A DNA stretch of 64,000 bases from Euleptes europaea (Eukaryota > Chordata > Lepidosauria > Squamata > Sphaerodactylidae), in the NCBI RefSeq assembly GCF_029931775.1, contig NC_079328.1, positions 10,902,501 to 10,966,500 on the forward strand, read 5' to 3'. This document shows, piece after piece, positions 46,201 through 55,187 of the stretch (its first letter is position 1; the number at the start of each line of letters is the position of its first letter). Position numbers and translations under genes: made by a program. Under the pieces are notes generated by a model. The model searched no databases. It saw only the letters and a program-made list of their open reading frames with translations, and was not told the origin of the DNA.

Positions 46201-49200
46201 CCACTTGCTCTAAGAGCCAAGAGTGGGTAATTCTTTCCTGAATGAAATACATCCTTTTGACTAGACAAAGCCTGTACATGGCTGGCTTGCAGAGGGCCTA
46301 AAAGAAAGACTTCCTTCTTTGCTCACCTGCGTACAAGATGCCAACACTGGAATAATGCCCTGGGGCAGAAGCTGCTTCTTTACAACCTTCGGCTCGACCG
46401 CCAAGTTCCCCAACGTGTACAGACACAGCTCCTGGAACACAAAGGGGAGAGTGTGCTCTGGATTCCCCACTGGGGAGCCCCTCCCTCTGGCACAGCCCCC
46501 CCTCAATAATTGTATGGACAGCAACATTCCCACAAGAGAAAAGAGAAGCCAGTAAGGATGCACGGATATAGTTTTACAGTATAAAGTTCCTGTAACAGCA
46601 AAGAAGATAAATACTAAGCTGATCGGTCATTTTCTTCTAAGCATTCCCAGACATTTTTTGTTGAGCTCCTCTTCAGGAGAGTGGGCCTACCACAGCCTCA
46701 GCTCTCACCCCACGATGGAAGGCAGCCCTGCTCTCAAGCCAGCCTACCCATGCGCTCTACTCGGTATGGATGGATTCCACCTGACTTCCTTCACCATCGG
46801 CTGTCTTCCTCACCCTAGTGTGCCCGAGCAGCCAAGTTCAAACCACTACAACAAGTCCAGACAACTACAGCCTCCCCTTCACACTTTCCTCTCACATGTT
46901 CTTCAGTCCTCTCTGTCCCCCCTTTCTGGGATCATTCAGTCTAAATGTGGAAACAGACCCTCCAGTGTTTTGCCATGTAAATATCGGGTGTGTGTTTTGT
47001 TTTCTGGTTTTAATGTGGAGTTTAAATGTATGTTACTGTAGGTCTAAAATGTAGGTCTCTGAAATAAAAAAAAGAGGTGGACTGGATGAGTGAGTGAAGT
47101 GTGTTATGATGGGATGGTAGCTGTAGATAGAGCTTCAAAGGTTGAGCTACAAACTATACAACATAAACTAATTACATTTATTTCAGGCGTACACAGTAAA
47201 ATTATTAAAAACACAGGGACAAGAATATAGCCTACATATAAAAATCAGTTATAAAATTCTTATGCACAGTTGATATAACAATGTAAATGACCAATGCTTG
47301 ACCAGACGCGTTTCAGCCTAAGTAGGTCTTTCTCAATGGTCATAAATACATCAAATTATAAAAACACCTCTGTAAATAAACCTTATAAAATAATTTTGTC
47401 TAATATTTTGTGTAGCTTGATGTGAATTCTTAACCCGAATTGATGTGAATTCTTAACCCACATGGACAGTAGCTCACACAATCTGATGCAAAATGAACAA
47501 TGCTTCCGGATGTGTGCACATCAACCTGTGAGGAATCTGAATTGGCCAAAATATTTTGTTATGTTGTATAGTTTGTAGCTCAACCTTTGAAGCTCTGTCT
47601 ACATATTTGGTTGAGTTTCCCCCCTTTTTGTTGTTCTATTGTATTTAGGGATGGTAGCTGTACCATAGGGGGTAAAGTTCTGTTTTGTACAGAGAGGCTT
47701 TGTGTGAGAGGCAGTGCTGAACAGTGTGTGTATGTGTGTGTGGAAGAAGGGGCTTGAATGAGGGGCTGCAGAGTGTGAGAGAAATCTGTGTTGCGGGTGC
47801 ACGTTATTCGCCTGGGTGTGTGTGTGTGTAAAAGGCTGTCAAGTCGCAGCCGACTTATGGCAACCCCTTTATGGGTTTTTCAAGGCAAGAGACTAACAGA
47901 GGTGGTTTGCCAGTGCCTTCCTCTGCACAGCAGCCCTGGACTTCCTTGGTGGTCTCCCATCCAAATACTAACCAGGGCTGACCGTGCTTAGCTTTTGAGA
48001 TCTGACCATATCAGGCTAGCCTGGGCCATCCAGGTCAGATTCGCCTGGGTGGCAAGTTGGAAAGTTAAACTGTGTGGAAGTTTTTGGCTTAAATGGCAAG
48101 TGAGAAAAAAAGCTTGTGTGGCTACGTTTATTTAAGGAACCCATTTTGTTGATGTACCTGTCTGAAGCCATCATGCTTATTAACCATACAGAAACCGTCA
48201 TGCTCTTTTACTTATAAAATAAACCGTTTATGTTTAAGAAAAATAACTGTTTATTTTAAAGGATCCCCTTTTACCTCAGACTGTACTGTCATTCTACTAT
48301 ACACAACTAAGCCACCTATTCTTTGGGTCCAACTAAGACTTCTATGGCCACAGCCTTTCATGACAGCGAAAATAAGGAAGGCAGGAAGAGTTGGTTGTTA
48401 TACCTCGCTTTTCTCTACCATAAGGAGCCTCAAACTGGCTTAAAATCGGCTTCCCTCTCTCCCATAACAAGCACCTTGTGAGGTAGGTGGGGCTGGGAGA
48501 GTTCTCAAAGAACTGTGGCTAGCCCAAGGTCACCCAGCAGGCTTCATGTGGAGGAGTGGGGAACTGAACCTGGTTCTCCAGATTAGAGTCTGCCATGCTT
48601 AACCACTACACCACGCTGGCTCTCAAGGAGGCAGCATAATACACATCACAGAACACTACAAGGAGGTGCCTTTACAGAGGTTACACATAAAGGGGTCACA
48701 CAGAAAAAAGCAAAAGTATTGCAGACCCCTTCTGGTAGCCCTCTGAACTCAGACTACAGGCAAACTCTTGGTTACAGTGAACTAGTCACCCTATTCAAAG
48801 TGAAGCATGCTGGGGAGGACAATTTCCACACCATACCTTGGAAAGCAGACTCAAATGTCAATGGCAGGCCATGCTTAAAACACAGAAGCCAGAACACTTG
48901 AGAAGTGCAGCCCTGTGTCTTACCGTGAGGGCGGTGCTATGTCCAGAGAGGTAGGTCAGAAGGTAGGAGGTGGCTGGTAAACAGGCCTCCACAACTTCAG
49001 GATCTTGGGAGTGTGACAGTTCATGTAAACACCGAGCTGCCTCCATCTGCAGATCTGCCAGATTGCTAGTGAAGAGGCCAACCAGCATCCGCATGCTGCC
49101 TTCCAACCTGTAAAAGAAAGTAGAAGAAGAAGAAGAGATTTTTATACCCCGCTTTCCTCCCCTTTAAGGAGTCTCAAATCTCAGTGTCGTTCTGTTTATG

Positions 49201-52200
49201 CCAATAAAGGTGTTGATTGATTGAGTCTCAAATCTGTTTACAATCTCATTCCCTTCCTCTCCCACAACAGGCACCTTGTGAAATAGGTGGGGCTGAGAGA
49301 GTTCCAAGAGAACTGTGACTAGCCCAAGGTTACCCAGTAGGCTTTGTGTGGAGGTGGGGAATCGAACCCGGTATTCCAGATTAGAGTCTGCTGCTCAAGT
49401 GGAGGAGTGGGGAATCAAACCCTGTTCTCCAGATTAGAATCTGCTGCTCTTAACCACTGGAAAAGTGGGGATTCCATGTAACCATGCTGTACTGCATACT
49501 CTTTCTGCTCACTTGTACCATTGCAGGAAAGCAGTTCCAGCTACCCCAATGCCTGAGACACTGAAGATCTCCATGACACAGGAGACCATGCGAATTCATA
49601 CTGACTGGAACTTAATAAACCAAAAACTGGCTGAACTCATTTTTTCCTCTTTGGGTTGAGAGGTTTAAACTCTTTGCAAATCACTCAGATAAATGGACCA
49701 TACTCCCTCACAAATATCTAACACAAACAAGGAGACGTGGGCCTGTTTCTACTGACTAGAGCTGTTCTTGCATTGGACAAAATACCCCAAAGAGGTTTCA
49801 TTTCCTTTAACCAAGGCAAGCAACACCCACTTGGTGAGTCACCAATAAGGCCTGTTAGCCAACCTGATGAATTTCTGCTGGGTCTCTTTGTGCCGTAGCC
49901 CCAATCGAAGGCAACGCAGGGATTTTATCCTCTCTTCCGTTCCCTTGTGGGTGCTTCTCAGAAGCTCTGAAACCTGCCAGGGAACAATACTGGGTCAATG
50001 TCAGGGCTAAAGATGGGCCATTATTTTAAGACTGAACTATCCAGGATGGTCAGAATGGACAATTCTGAAAACCCAGGAAGCAGCCTGAAAGGCTCTGGTA
50101 TACTTCTGTCTTTGAAACTAGGGAGGACATTGGGTACGATCCTGCAGAGTTGTCCAACTGTTAGTGGTTGTTGTCTTGTTTACACTGGGAAGTTTAAAAT
50201 TGGCTCCTCGCCCAGAAGCAGGCACTCATTAGAATTACTCTCAGCTGGCCCGCTTCCCAGAACTTCCGGGCTTCAAATATTGTAAACAAACCATGTTTTT
50301 CTATGCCAACTCTCCTGGAGTTCTACTCAGAGAGATGCTGATATTTGCTAACCAGAGTATATGTATTATATATGTAAAACCAAGACACAACTGTCTTCCA
50401 TCACGAAGGGTTTCTCTCTGGAGGAAGGTTCCTTATGCCATAGGAAAGCACCACTATATGTGGAATGGCTCTGTGGGACTCAACTAATTATCAGGATGGG
50501 AACCCTGCTCCGTGTCACACTGATGTTCAAAATTCTTAACTGAATAGCCAAATATAATAAAGCAAAAATGCAGATCATAGTCACAAAAAGTATGGCTTCC
50601 TTAGGGTAAAATTGGACTTTAATTTGTTCCATGCAGATCATACATGGTGCCTAAATCTGGTGTAGGGTGTACTTGAAGGGCTTTCATATAGAGGATGGTG
50701 CCGAGTTGTTTTCTGTTGCCCCAGAAGGTCGGGCCAGAACCAATGGGTTGAAATTAAATCACAAGAGTTTCTGGCTAAACATTAGGCAGAACTTTCTAAC
50801 AGTTAGAGCGGTTCCTCAGTGGAACAGGCTTCCTCGGGAGGTGGTGGGCTCTCATTCCCTGGAGGTTTTTAAGCAGAGGCTAGATGGCCATCTGTCAGCA
50901 ATGCTGATTCTGTAACCTTAGGCAGATCATGAGAGTGAGGGCAGGAAGGGCTGCATTAATGTTTGGCTATTGTGCATACCCAGGGTAGTGCTGATCGCCA
51001 CTTGGGGTCAGGAAGCAAACTTCCTCCAGGTCAGATTGGCCAGGGATCCTGGAGGGGATTTTTTTGGCCATCTTCTGGGTGTGGAGTAGGGGTCACTGGG
51101 GGTGTGGGGGGGAGGTAGTTGTGAATTTCCTGCATTGTGCAGGGGGTGGGACTAGATGATCCTGGTGGTCCCCTCCAACTCTGATTCTATGACACAAACT
51201 GAAAACATCAGGATCCAATGAGTTGGGAATGTTTATTTATTTACTTAATTCATACCCCGCCTTTTCCCCCATTTGGGACCCAAAGTGGCGTTTATAATTC
51301 CATCTTATCCTCACAATGACCCTGTGAGGTAAGTTAGGCTGAAAGCATGTGACTGGCTCCAGGTCACCCAACAAGTTTCCATGGCAGTATGTAGATATGA
51401 ACCTGGGTCTTGTAGATCCCAGTCCAACACTCTAACACACTGGCCCTCTTTCATTAACATTTATTTTGAAAAGAAGAGGACATTCACGTGACTCTCTCTC
51501 TCGGCAGTTTGGGCAACTTACAATCACAGCCAACTATAGACATGATGTGCCCATTAACCCTAAACAAACCAAAGAAAGGTGGGATTTAATGCACTGCTGT
51601 GAACACTGATTAAGCCCCAAACTTCCTACCTCTTGCTCAGAAACAGGAGCTGTTGTATTGCTGTCTGTTCCAATGCTTCCTTCATCTACCAACGTGTCTT
51701 CCGGTAACAGCCGTTTACTGACTAGCTGCTGCAGTCTCCGGGCGCTCCTCAGGGCTGTACCAGAGGAGCACCCAATTGTCAGAGTGGTCCAGTCCAAGGA
51801 AGAGAGCAGAGAAATGAAAAGAGCCTTTAATGTTGCCTATGAGGTTCCCACACAGGGCAAAAGATATGGACGTCAATCCAATTCTATAAAGCTATGATTA
51901 GAAAGGGAAAAGGTACAAGGAAAGTCTGAATGCAGAAGATACCCCAGGGCAAAGTGGAAAAAAACAGACTTTGGAGGAAGTAATGATTAAGCCTCACAAC
52001 ACTTTGTAACTTGAAACATCTACTGTCCAACCAAGTACAGGGGTGAGATGATCTACAGGTGATCACATGGATGTGTGAGATAGCTACATCCCCCAAAACA
52101 ACAGAGAGAATCCACAATCCAAGCACTCTTCTCTATGCCAAAGGGAGTGGCTGTCCCTCTGCAGGCTCTTCTAAATATAGCTAGCCGTTACAGCCAGACC

Positions 52201-53673
52201 AGGGATGGCGTAGGATAAAACTAGATGCACGATCAGTGACTTTAGATGGGCTCATAGCTCACAATTCCAACCATGCATCGAAATTGCCTGTTTTCATTAC
52301 AAAAACTCTGTGGAGCGGATGGTCTATAGGGAAGGGGACCCGGCAGGAAAACAGGTTGAAGCTTTTTGGTTGTGATGGAGACAATTGAAGGTTGGTGGGG
52401 GGGGGGGGAGGAGGAAAGGAAAATGGGGAAAGAGGGTGGTGAAGGAAGGAGAGGTGGAGTTGCAATGGTGCCGAGTTGTTTTCTGTTGCCCCAGAAGGTC
52501 GGACCAGAACCAACGGGTTGAAATTAAATTAAAGAATTTCTGTCTAGACATTAGGAAGAATTTTCTAACAATTAGAGCGGTTCCTCAGTGGAACAGGCTT
52601 CCTTGGGAGGTGGTGGGCGCTCCTTCCCTGGAGGTTTTGAATCAGAGGCTAGAAGGCCATCTGTCAGCAATGCTGATTCTGTGACCATAGGCAGATGATG
52701 AGAGGGAGGGCATCTTGGCCATTTTCTGGGCATGTAGTAGGGGTCACTGGGGGTGTGGGGAGGTTGTGAGGTTCTTCAGCTGCCCTCAGCAATCCCAATA
52801 AGTCACTTGCTCAGACAGGTGAATCAGAAGCAGGTAAAGGTTTATTGAGGAGCATGTAGGTATACAGCATGAGCAATCCACGAAGTCAAAGCTGCTAATG
52901 GCGACCAAAACTACGAAGCATAACTTTACGCCATCCCAGGTGCAAAGCGAAGCGGCCTGGGAACCAAAAGAGAACAGTGCCTGGTAGGAAGCAGGGGAGT
53001 CAGCCAGCCAGCCATAATGCTGTGAGGCCTGCTAGGGGCTCAAGGTCGGAGCAGGGAGGGAGGATGGGAGAGTGGGCTGCTTGAACAGTGCAGGGAAACG
53101 AAACCCAAAAGAAACACTAGAATAGCAACGGGCCTAACTCATGTCAAGAGCCGGCCTGAATGCTTGACACCGCACGGAGAAACAAACCCACATGATACAC
53201 GTGAACTTATTTCAGAACAAAGCCGGGGAAACTCCAGTCAGGACCCTGGCAGAGGTAGTGGTGAGTTTCCTGCATTGTGCAGGGGGTTGGACTAGATGAC
53301 CCTGGGGGGTCCCTTCCCACTCGAGGATCCGAACAAGCCTCCTCTGCCTCGCTCGCCGCAATCAGGCCCAGGGACGTCGCACCCCGGACGGCTGCAGCAG
53401 CAGCAACACCCAGTCCCGCTCCTCCTGGGTAACTGAGGCCGCTGCTCGCGTCCGGCCCGCTTCTCCCGGCCGGGCGGCTGCTGCGCGCTGGGGGCCGGCC
53501 CAGAGCTTTGCATGGCGCCCGGGCCTGCTCCCTCCCTCCTGCCTCGGGAAGAGGCCGCGCCACTAACCGGCTTCGCGCTCCCTCCGCCGGCCTCGCAGCT
53601 CCTCCACGGTGCAGCTCCTCCTCCCGCTCCTCCTGCCCGCCAGAGCGGAGGAAGCGGGGCCCGGCGACAGCAT
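37206..53673 (-). CDS. TMCO6: TMCO6, armadillo-repeat transmembrane/coiled-coil protein, 12 coding exons
   Basis: Coding exons, 5' to 3': 53568-53673, 51630-51754, 49864-49973, 48924-49107, 46327-46431, 44282-44367, 43698-43814, 41019-41130, 40753-40933, 40107-40198, 37446-37613, 37206-37343. All have GT donors and AG acceptors and one frame of 1524 nt, 507 aa plus stop (human about 493). The basic N-terminal segment VEELRGRRREREA resembles an importin-beta-binding region. Helical armadillo-like repeats follow: EGSMRMLVGLFTSNLADLQM, LHELSHSQDPEVVEACLPAT, ELCLYTLGNLAVEPKVVKKQ, GVAVEFAWCLHYIVC, LWLLNNLTGADDPTLCYVLL, VLTVLCNIAAKGPAHCQ. Molecular function is poorly known. The start ATG at 53673 lies in a CpG island and precedes the conserved segment by 22 residues. 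Position next to NDUFA2 matches human. Confidence 0.95.
38590..38745 (+). mobile_element. Penelope-like terminal fragment in TMCO6 intron 11
   Basis: Starts with GTTAGTCTGTCAGCAGTAG, the flank shared with 54990-55010. It contains ATGAAGAAGTGAGC...GGAAGC, a decayed hammerhead-type core, and ends GTTAGTCTTTAAGATGCTAC. Confidence 0.5.
38750..40100. other. Rest of TMCO6 intron 10, no feature seen
   Basis: A-rich runs near 38820-38875 and 39780. No recognisable repeat family or gene. Confidence 0.35.
41430..41790 (-). mobile_element. Composite of two second-family SINE copies
   Basis: 41430-41535 carries the tail part (TTCATTTATATCCCGCATTT to AACAACCCTGTGAGG). 41536-41790 starts with AAGCTTTTGTGAGCCAAGCC and is a second copy through to ACCACATTGGCTCTC. 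Both are reverse oriented, in TMCO6 intron 7. Confidence 0.65.
42366..43200 (+). repeat. Possible retroviral-type solo LTR
   Basis: The stretch begins near TGTGACAGAAACTC. It has a TATA-like CATAAATATCTAG, then CAATAAAACTTTT about 240 bp later followed by a GT/T-rich segment, which is the layout of an LTR U3-R-U5. No flanking duplication or internal region was found, so the borders are guesses. Confidence 0.35.
43229..43512 (+). mobile_element. tRNA-headed squamate SINE (AAGAAGAGTTGG-tail family)
   Basis: CCAGCGTGGTATAGCAG head, a doubled B-box region (GGTTTGATTCCCC then GGTTGGTTTCCCC) and AACCAACTCTTCTTCC tail. In TMCO6 intron 7. Confidence 0.75.
44440..45600. other. TMCO6 intron 5 stretch without a recognised feature
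   Basis: AT-rich. CCTTTATTAAAAGC near 44468 might be a reversed polyadenylation signal of an old element, but no borders can be seen. Confidence 0.3.
45621..45942. mobile_element. Non-autonomous hAT-type element
   Basis: TIRs CAGGGGTCTCCCAAC and TTGGGGACCCCTG are flanked by an exact 8 bp duplication CTCTAGAG (45613-45620 and 45943-45950). It has no transposase. Same family as 336-809. In TMCO6 intron 5. Confidence 0.9.
46580..47100. other. TMCO6 intron 4 stretch without a recognised feature
   Basis: A plus-strand open frame (46658-47041) and an AATAAA near 47061 are present, but no splice site or family match supports a gene. Confidence 0.3.
47126..47647. mobile_element. Penelope-like insertion with 15 bp target duplication
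   Basis: A 522 bp insertion is bracketed by GGGATGGTAGCTGTA (47111-47125 and 47648-47662). Its first about 45 bp (AGAGCTTCAAAGGTTGAGCT...) recur inverted near 47557-47602. The minus-strand segment ...TTGAGAAAGACC...GCTGAAACGCG at about 47302-47335 resembles Penelope-like termini. In TMCO6 intron 4. Confidence 0.55.
47836..48037 (-). mobile_element. 5S rRNA-headed SINE
   Basis: On the minus strand the head reads GATCTCAAAAGCTAAGCACG then CCTGGTTAGTATTTGGATGG and GAGACCACC, closely following vertebrate 5S rRNA including the internal promoter boxes. The 3' part (GTTGCCATAAGTCGGCTGCG) resembles RTE/Bov-B LINE tails, so an RTE element probably moved it. In TMCO6 intron 4. Confidence 0.8.
48385..48620 (-). 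mobile_element. tRNA-headed squamate SINE (AAGAAGAGTTGG-tail family)
   Basis: Reverse-oriented copy from GGAAGAGTTGGTTGTTATAC to TACACCACGCTGG. In TMCO6 intron 4. Confidence 0.75.
49122..49459 (-). mobile_element. tRNA-headed SINE carrying a tiny LINE insertion
   Basis: Reverse-oriented copy from AGAAGAAGAAGAAGAGATTT to CTTAACCACT, interrupted by a 41 bp insertion at 49182-49222. It starts only 15 bp upstream of the acceptor side of TMCO6 exon 4. Confidence 0.75.
49182..49222 (+). mobile_element. 41 bp LINE 3'-end micro-insertion with target duplication
   Basis: TGTTTATGCCAATAAAGGTG then GATTGATT is bracketed by the 13 bp duplication GAGTCTCAAATCT (49169-49181 and 49223-49235). The same 3' end, TTATGCCAATAAAGGAATGA with a GATTGATTGA tail, closes the LINE at 62940-63735. 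Confidence 0.85.
50694..51190 (+). mobile_element. CR1-type LINE 3' end
   Basis: The frame FWLNIRQNFLTVRAVPQWNR then LPREVVGSHSLEVFKQRLDG is the end of the CR1 reverse transcriptase polyprotein. The 3' UTR follows, ending GATTCTATGA. 5' truncated. In TMCO6 intron 2. Confidence 0.85.
51232..51452 (-). mobile_element. tRNA-headed SINE, second family
   Basis: Reverse-oriented copy with TTATTTACTTAATTCATACC tail side, CACAATGACCCTGTGAGGTA and CCAGTCCAACACTCTAACAC head side. In TMCO6 intron 2. Confidence 0.65.
52467..53330 (+). mobile_element. CR1-type LINE 3' end, split by a solo LTR
   Basis: 52467-52764 encodes VEIKLKNFCLDIRKNFLTIR and PQWNRLPWEVVG and enters the 3' UTR. 53252-53330 completes the UTR (TTTCCTGCATTGTGCAGGGG, then GACTAGATGACCCTGG). 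The solo LTR at 52765-53251 lies between. In TMCO6 intron 1, ending next to the CpG island. Confidence 0.85.
52765..53251 (-). repeat. Solo LTR related to the Gypsy LTRs
   Basis: A 487 bp TG...CA segment (TGTGAGGTTC to CCCTGGCA) with an exact 5 bp duplication GAGGT (52760-52764 and 53252-53256). It shares AAGTCACTTGCTCAGACAGG-type and GGTTTATTGAGGAGC-type blocks with the LTRs at 5453, 10380 and 60037. A fossil left by LTR-LTR recombination. Confidence 0.85.
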
Positions 53674-53970
53674 CGCCGCTGCAGGCGGAGGGGCCCCGGG
53701 AAGGCCCGGGGAGCGGCGGGCGGCCGCGTGTTCTTCTCTGCTGGGGTTTCAGGCGTTCACACGAGCAGGCGGCCGCACTCGGGTTTTGCGCCCTCGGGCC
53801 ACGTCCGTTCCGGGCCCAGGGCGCTTTTCTCACCCGGCCCGACGAGCGCCTCGGACGGGGGACTCGAGGGCCGCAGGCCGCATCCCAGGAGGGAGGCCTT
53901 CCTGCCGGCCGGGCCCAGGCGGCGCGGTTGCTAGGAGACCAGAGAAGGCCGCGCTCAGGGCGCCCGGCCT
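53330..53970 (-). promoter_or_regulatory. CpG-island promoter of TMCO6
   Basis: Dense CpG sequence covers TMCO6 exon 1 (53568-53673) and extends about 300 bp upstream. GC boxes are plentiful and no TATA box is seen. No gene is seen on the other side, so the promoter looks one-directional. Confidence 0.75.
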
Positions 53971-53978
53971 GGCCCTGC

Positions 53979-54113
53979 TAGGGTAGCCAACTCCCGCTCG
54001 GGAAATCCCTGGCTGTTTGGGGGTGGAGGCTAGAGAGGGGCCTCAGGGGAGAGTAAGGCCAGAGAGCCCCAACCGCCAAAACGGCCGTTCTCTCCAGGGA
54101 GAGCGGTCACGGT
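53979..54113. repeat. AGGGTTGCCA-type repeat, partial
   Basis: Begins TAGGGTAGCCAACTCCCG and carries GAGAGCCCCAACCGCCAAAA, a diverged form of the family signature. Directly followed by a second copy. Confidence 0.45.
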
Positions 54114-54114
54114 T

Positions 54115-54974
54115 AGGGTTGCCAGCCTCCAGGTACCAACTGGAGATCTCCTGCTATTACAACAGATCTCCAGCCGATAGAGATCCGTTCCCCTGGAGCA
54201 GTGGTTCCCAACCTTTTTTTGACCAGGGACCACTAGGACTTTTTTGTTCGGTGCCGGGACCCCAAGGTTCAAAATAAAAATGCCGAGAATTCGAAAATAA
54301 ACTTTACTCAGAACTGTTAGTTAAACATTAAATATTTGAATATCTATATTTTATAATAGAGAACTTTTAATTGAAAATCAATGTGATTTTTGAGCTTGCA
54401 TCCTTTTTACAAGCTGGGCGATTCTGGGGCTAATACTGTTGCTCAGAGCTACACGAATATCATCACTTGCTTCCAATCGATTTCTGGTCTTGTTCTTAAT
54501 TATAAGCAAAGCAGAAAACCCTTGTTCGCATAAATAAGTTGTGGAGAAGAGCATAAGCTATTGCAAGGCGAATCCCCGAACTGTAGGATATGAAATTGCT
54601 TTTTTACACCAGAACTCTTCAAGAGAAACTGATTCAAACGCATCCTTGGAATTCAATGAGCTCTTCCTGGATTTCTTCTGCAACCTCTTCAACAGCAATA
54701 CCCAAACGACTGCGAATCAGCTTTTGGGTATCTTTTGATTCGGTCTGGTTATATTCCGGGAACTTTATAACTTTGTTTCGCGGACCTTAATTTAGTTCTC
54801 ACGGACCCCTGGGGGTCCACGGACCCCCGGTTGGGAACCAGTGCCCTGGAGGAAATAGCCGCTTTGGCAATTGGACTCTATGGCATTGAAGTCCCTCCCC
54901 TCCCCAAACCCCACCCTCCTCAGGCGCCACCCCAAAAACCTCCCACCGATTTTGAAGAGGGACCTGGCAACCCT
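54115..54974. repeat. AGGGTTGCCA-type repeat interrupted by a hAT element
   Basis: Left end AGGGTTGCCAGCCTCC, right end CCTGGCAACCCT. The hAT-type element at 54199-54843 sits at CCCTGGAG inside it. Confidence 0.7.
54199..54843 (+). mobile_element. hAT-type element with transposase remnant
   Basis: TIRs CAGTGGTTCCCAACC and GGTTGGGAACCAGTG with an exact 8 bp duplication CCCTGGAG (54191-54198 and 54844-54851). AT-rich interior. The minus-strand reading around 54400-54600 looks like a decayed transposase or ZBED-like remnant but is too broken to assign. Confidence 0.85.
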
Positions 54975-54975
54975 A

Positions 54976-55187
54976 ATCACGATGGCTAGCCGTGTTAGTC
55001 TGTCAATAGCAGCAGAGAAGAGCAAAGAGTTCAGTAGCACCTTAAAGACTAACAAAATTTATGGCAGGGTAGGAGCTTTTGTGAGCCACAGCGCACTTCT
55101 TCAGATACAGAGGTCACTTCTTATCTGAAGAAGTGCACTGTGGCCACAAAAGCTCATACCCTGCCAGAAAATTTGTTAGTCTTTACA
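54976..55187. mobile_element. Penelope-like terminal fragment with palindromic core
   Basis: GCCGTGTTAGTCTGTCAATA is followed by arms about 55033-55105 and 55120-55187 that are inverted copies. Each arm holds TCTGAAGAAGTG...CACAAAAGC, a hammerhead-type core with the GAAA step decayed to AAAA (plus strand 55135-55155; minus strand about 55075-55104). The CR1 at 55186 starts exactly at its right end. Confidence 0.55.

Noticed and set aside
53207-53833. 208-codon minus-strand open frame over the TMCO6 CpG island
   Set aside because: It is a different frame of TMCO6 exon 1 and its flanks. The true frame is fixed by VEELRGRRREREA and the splice phases.
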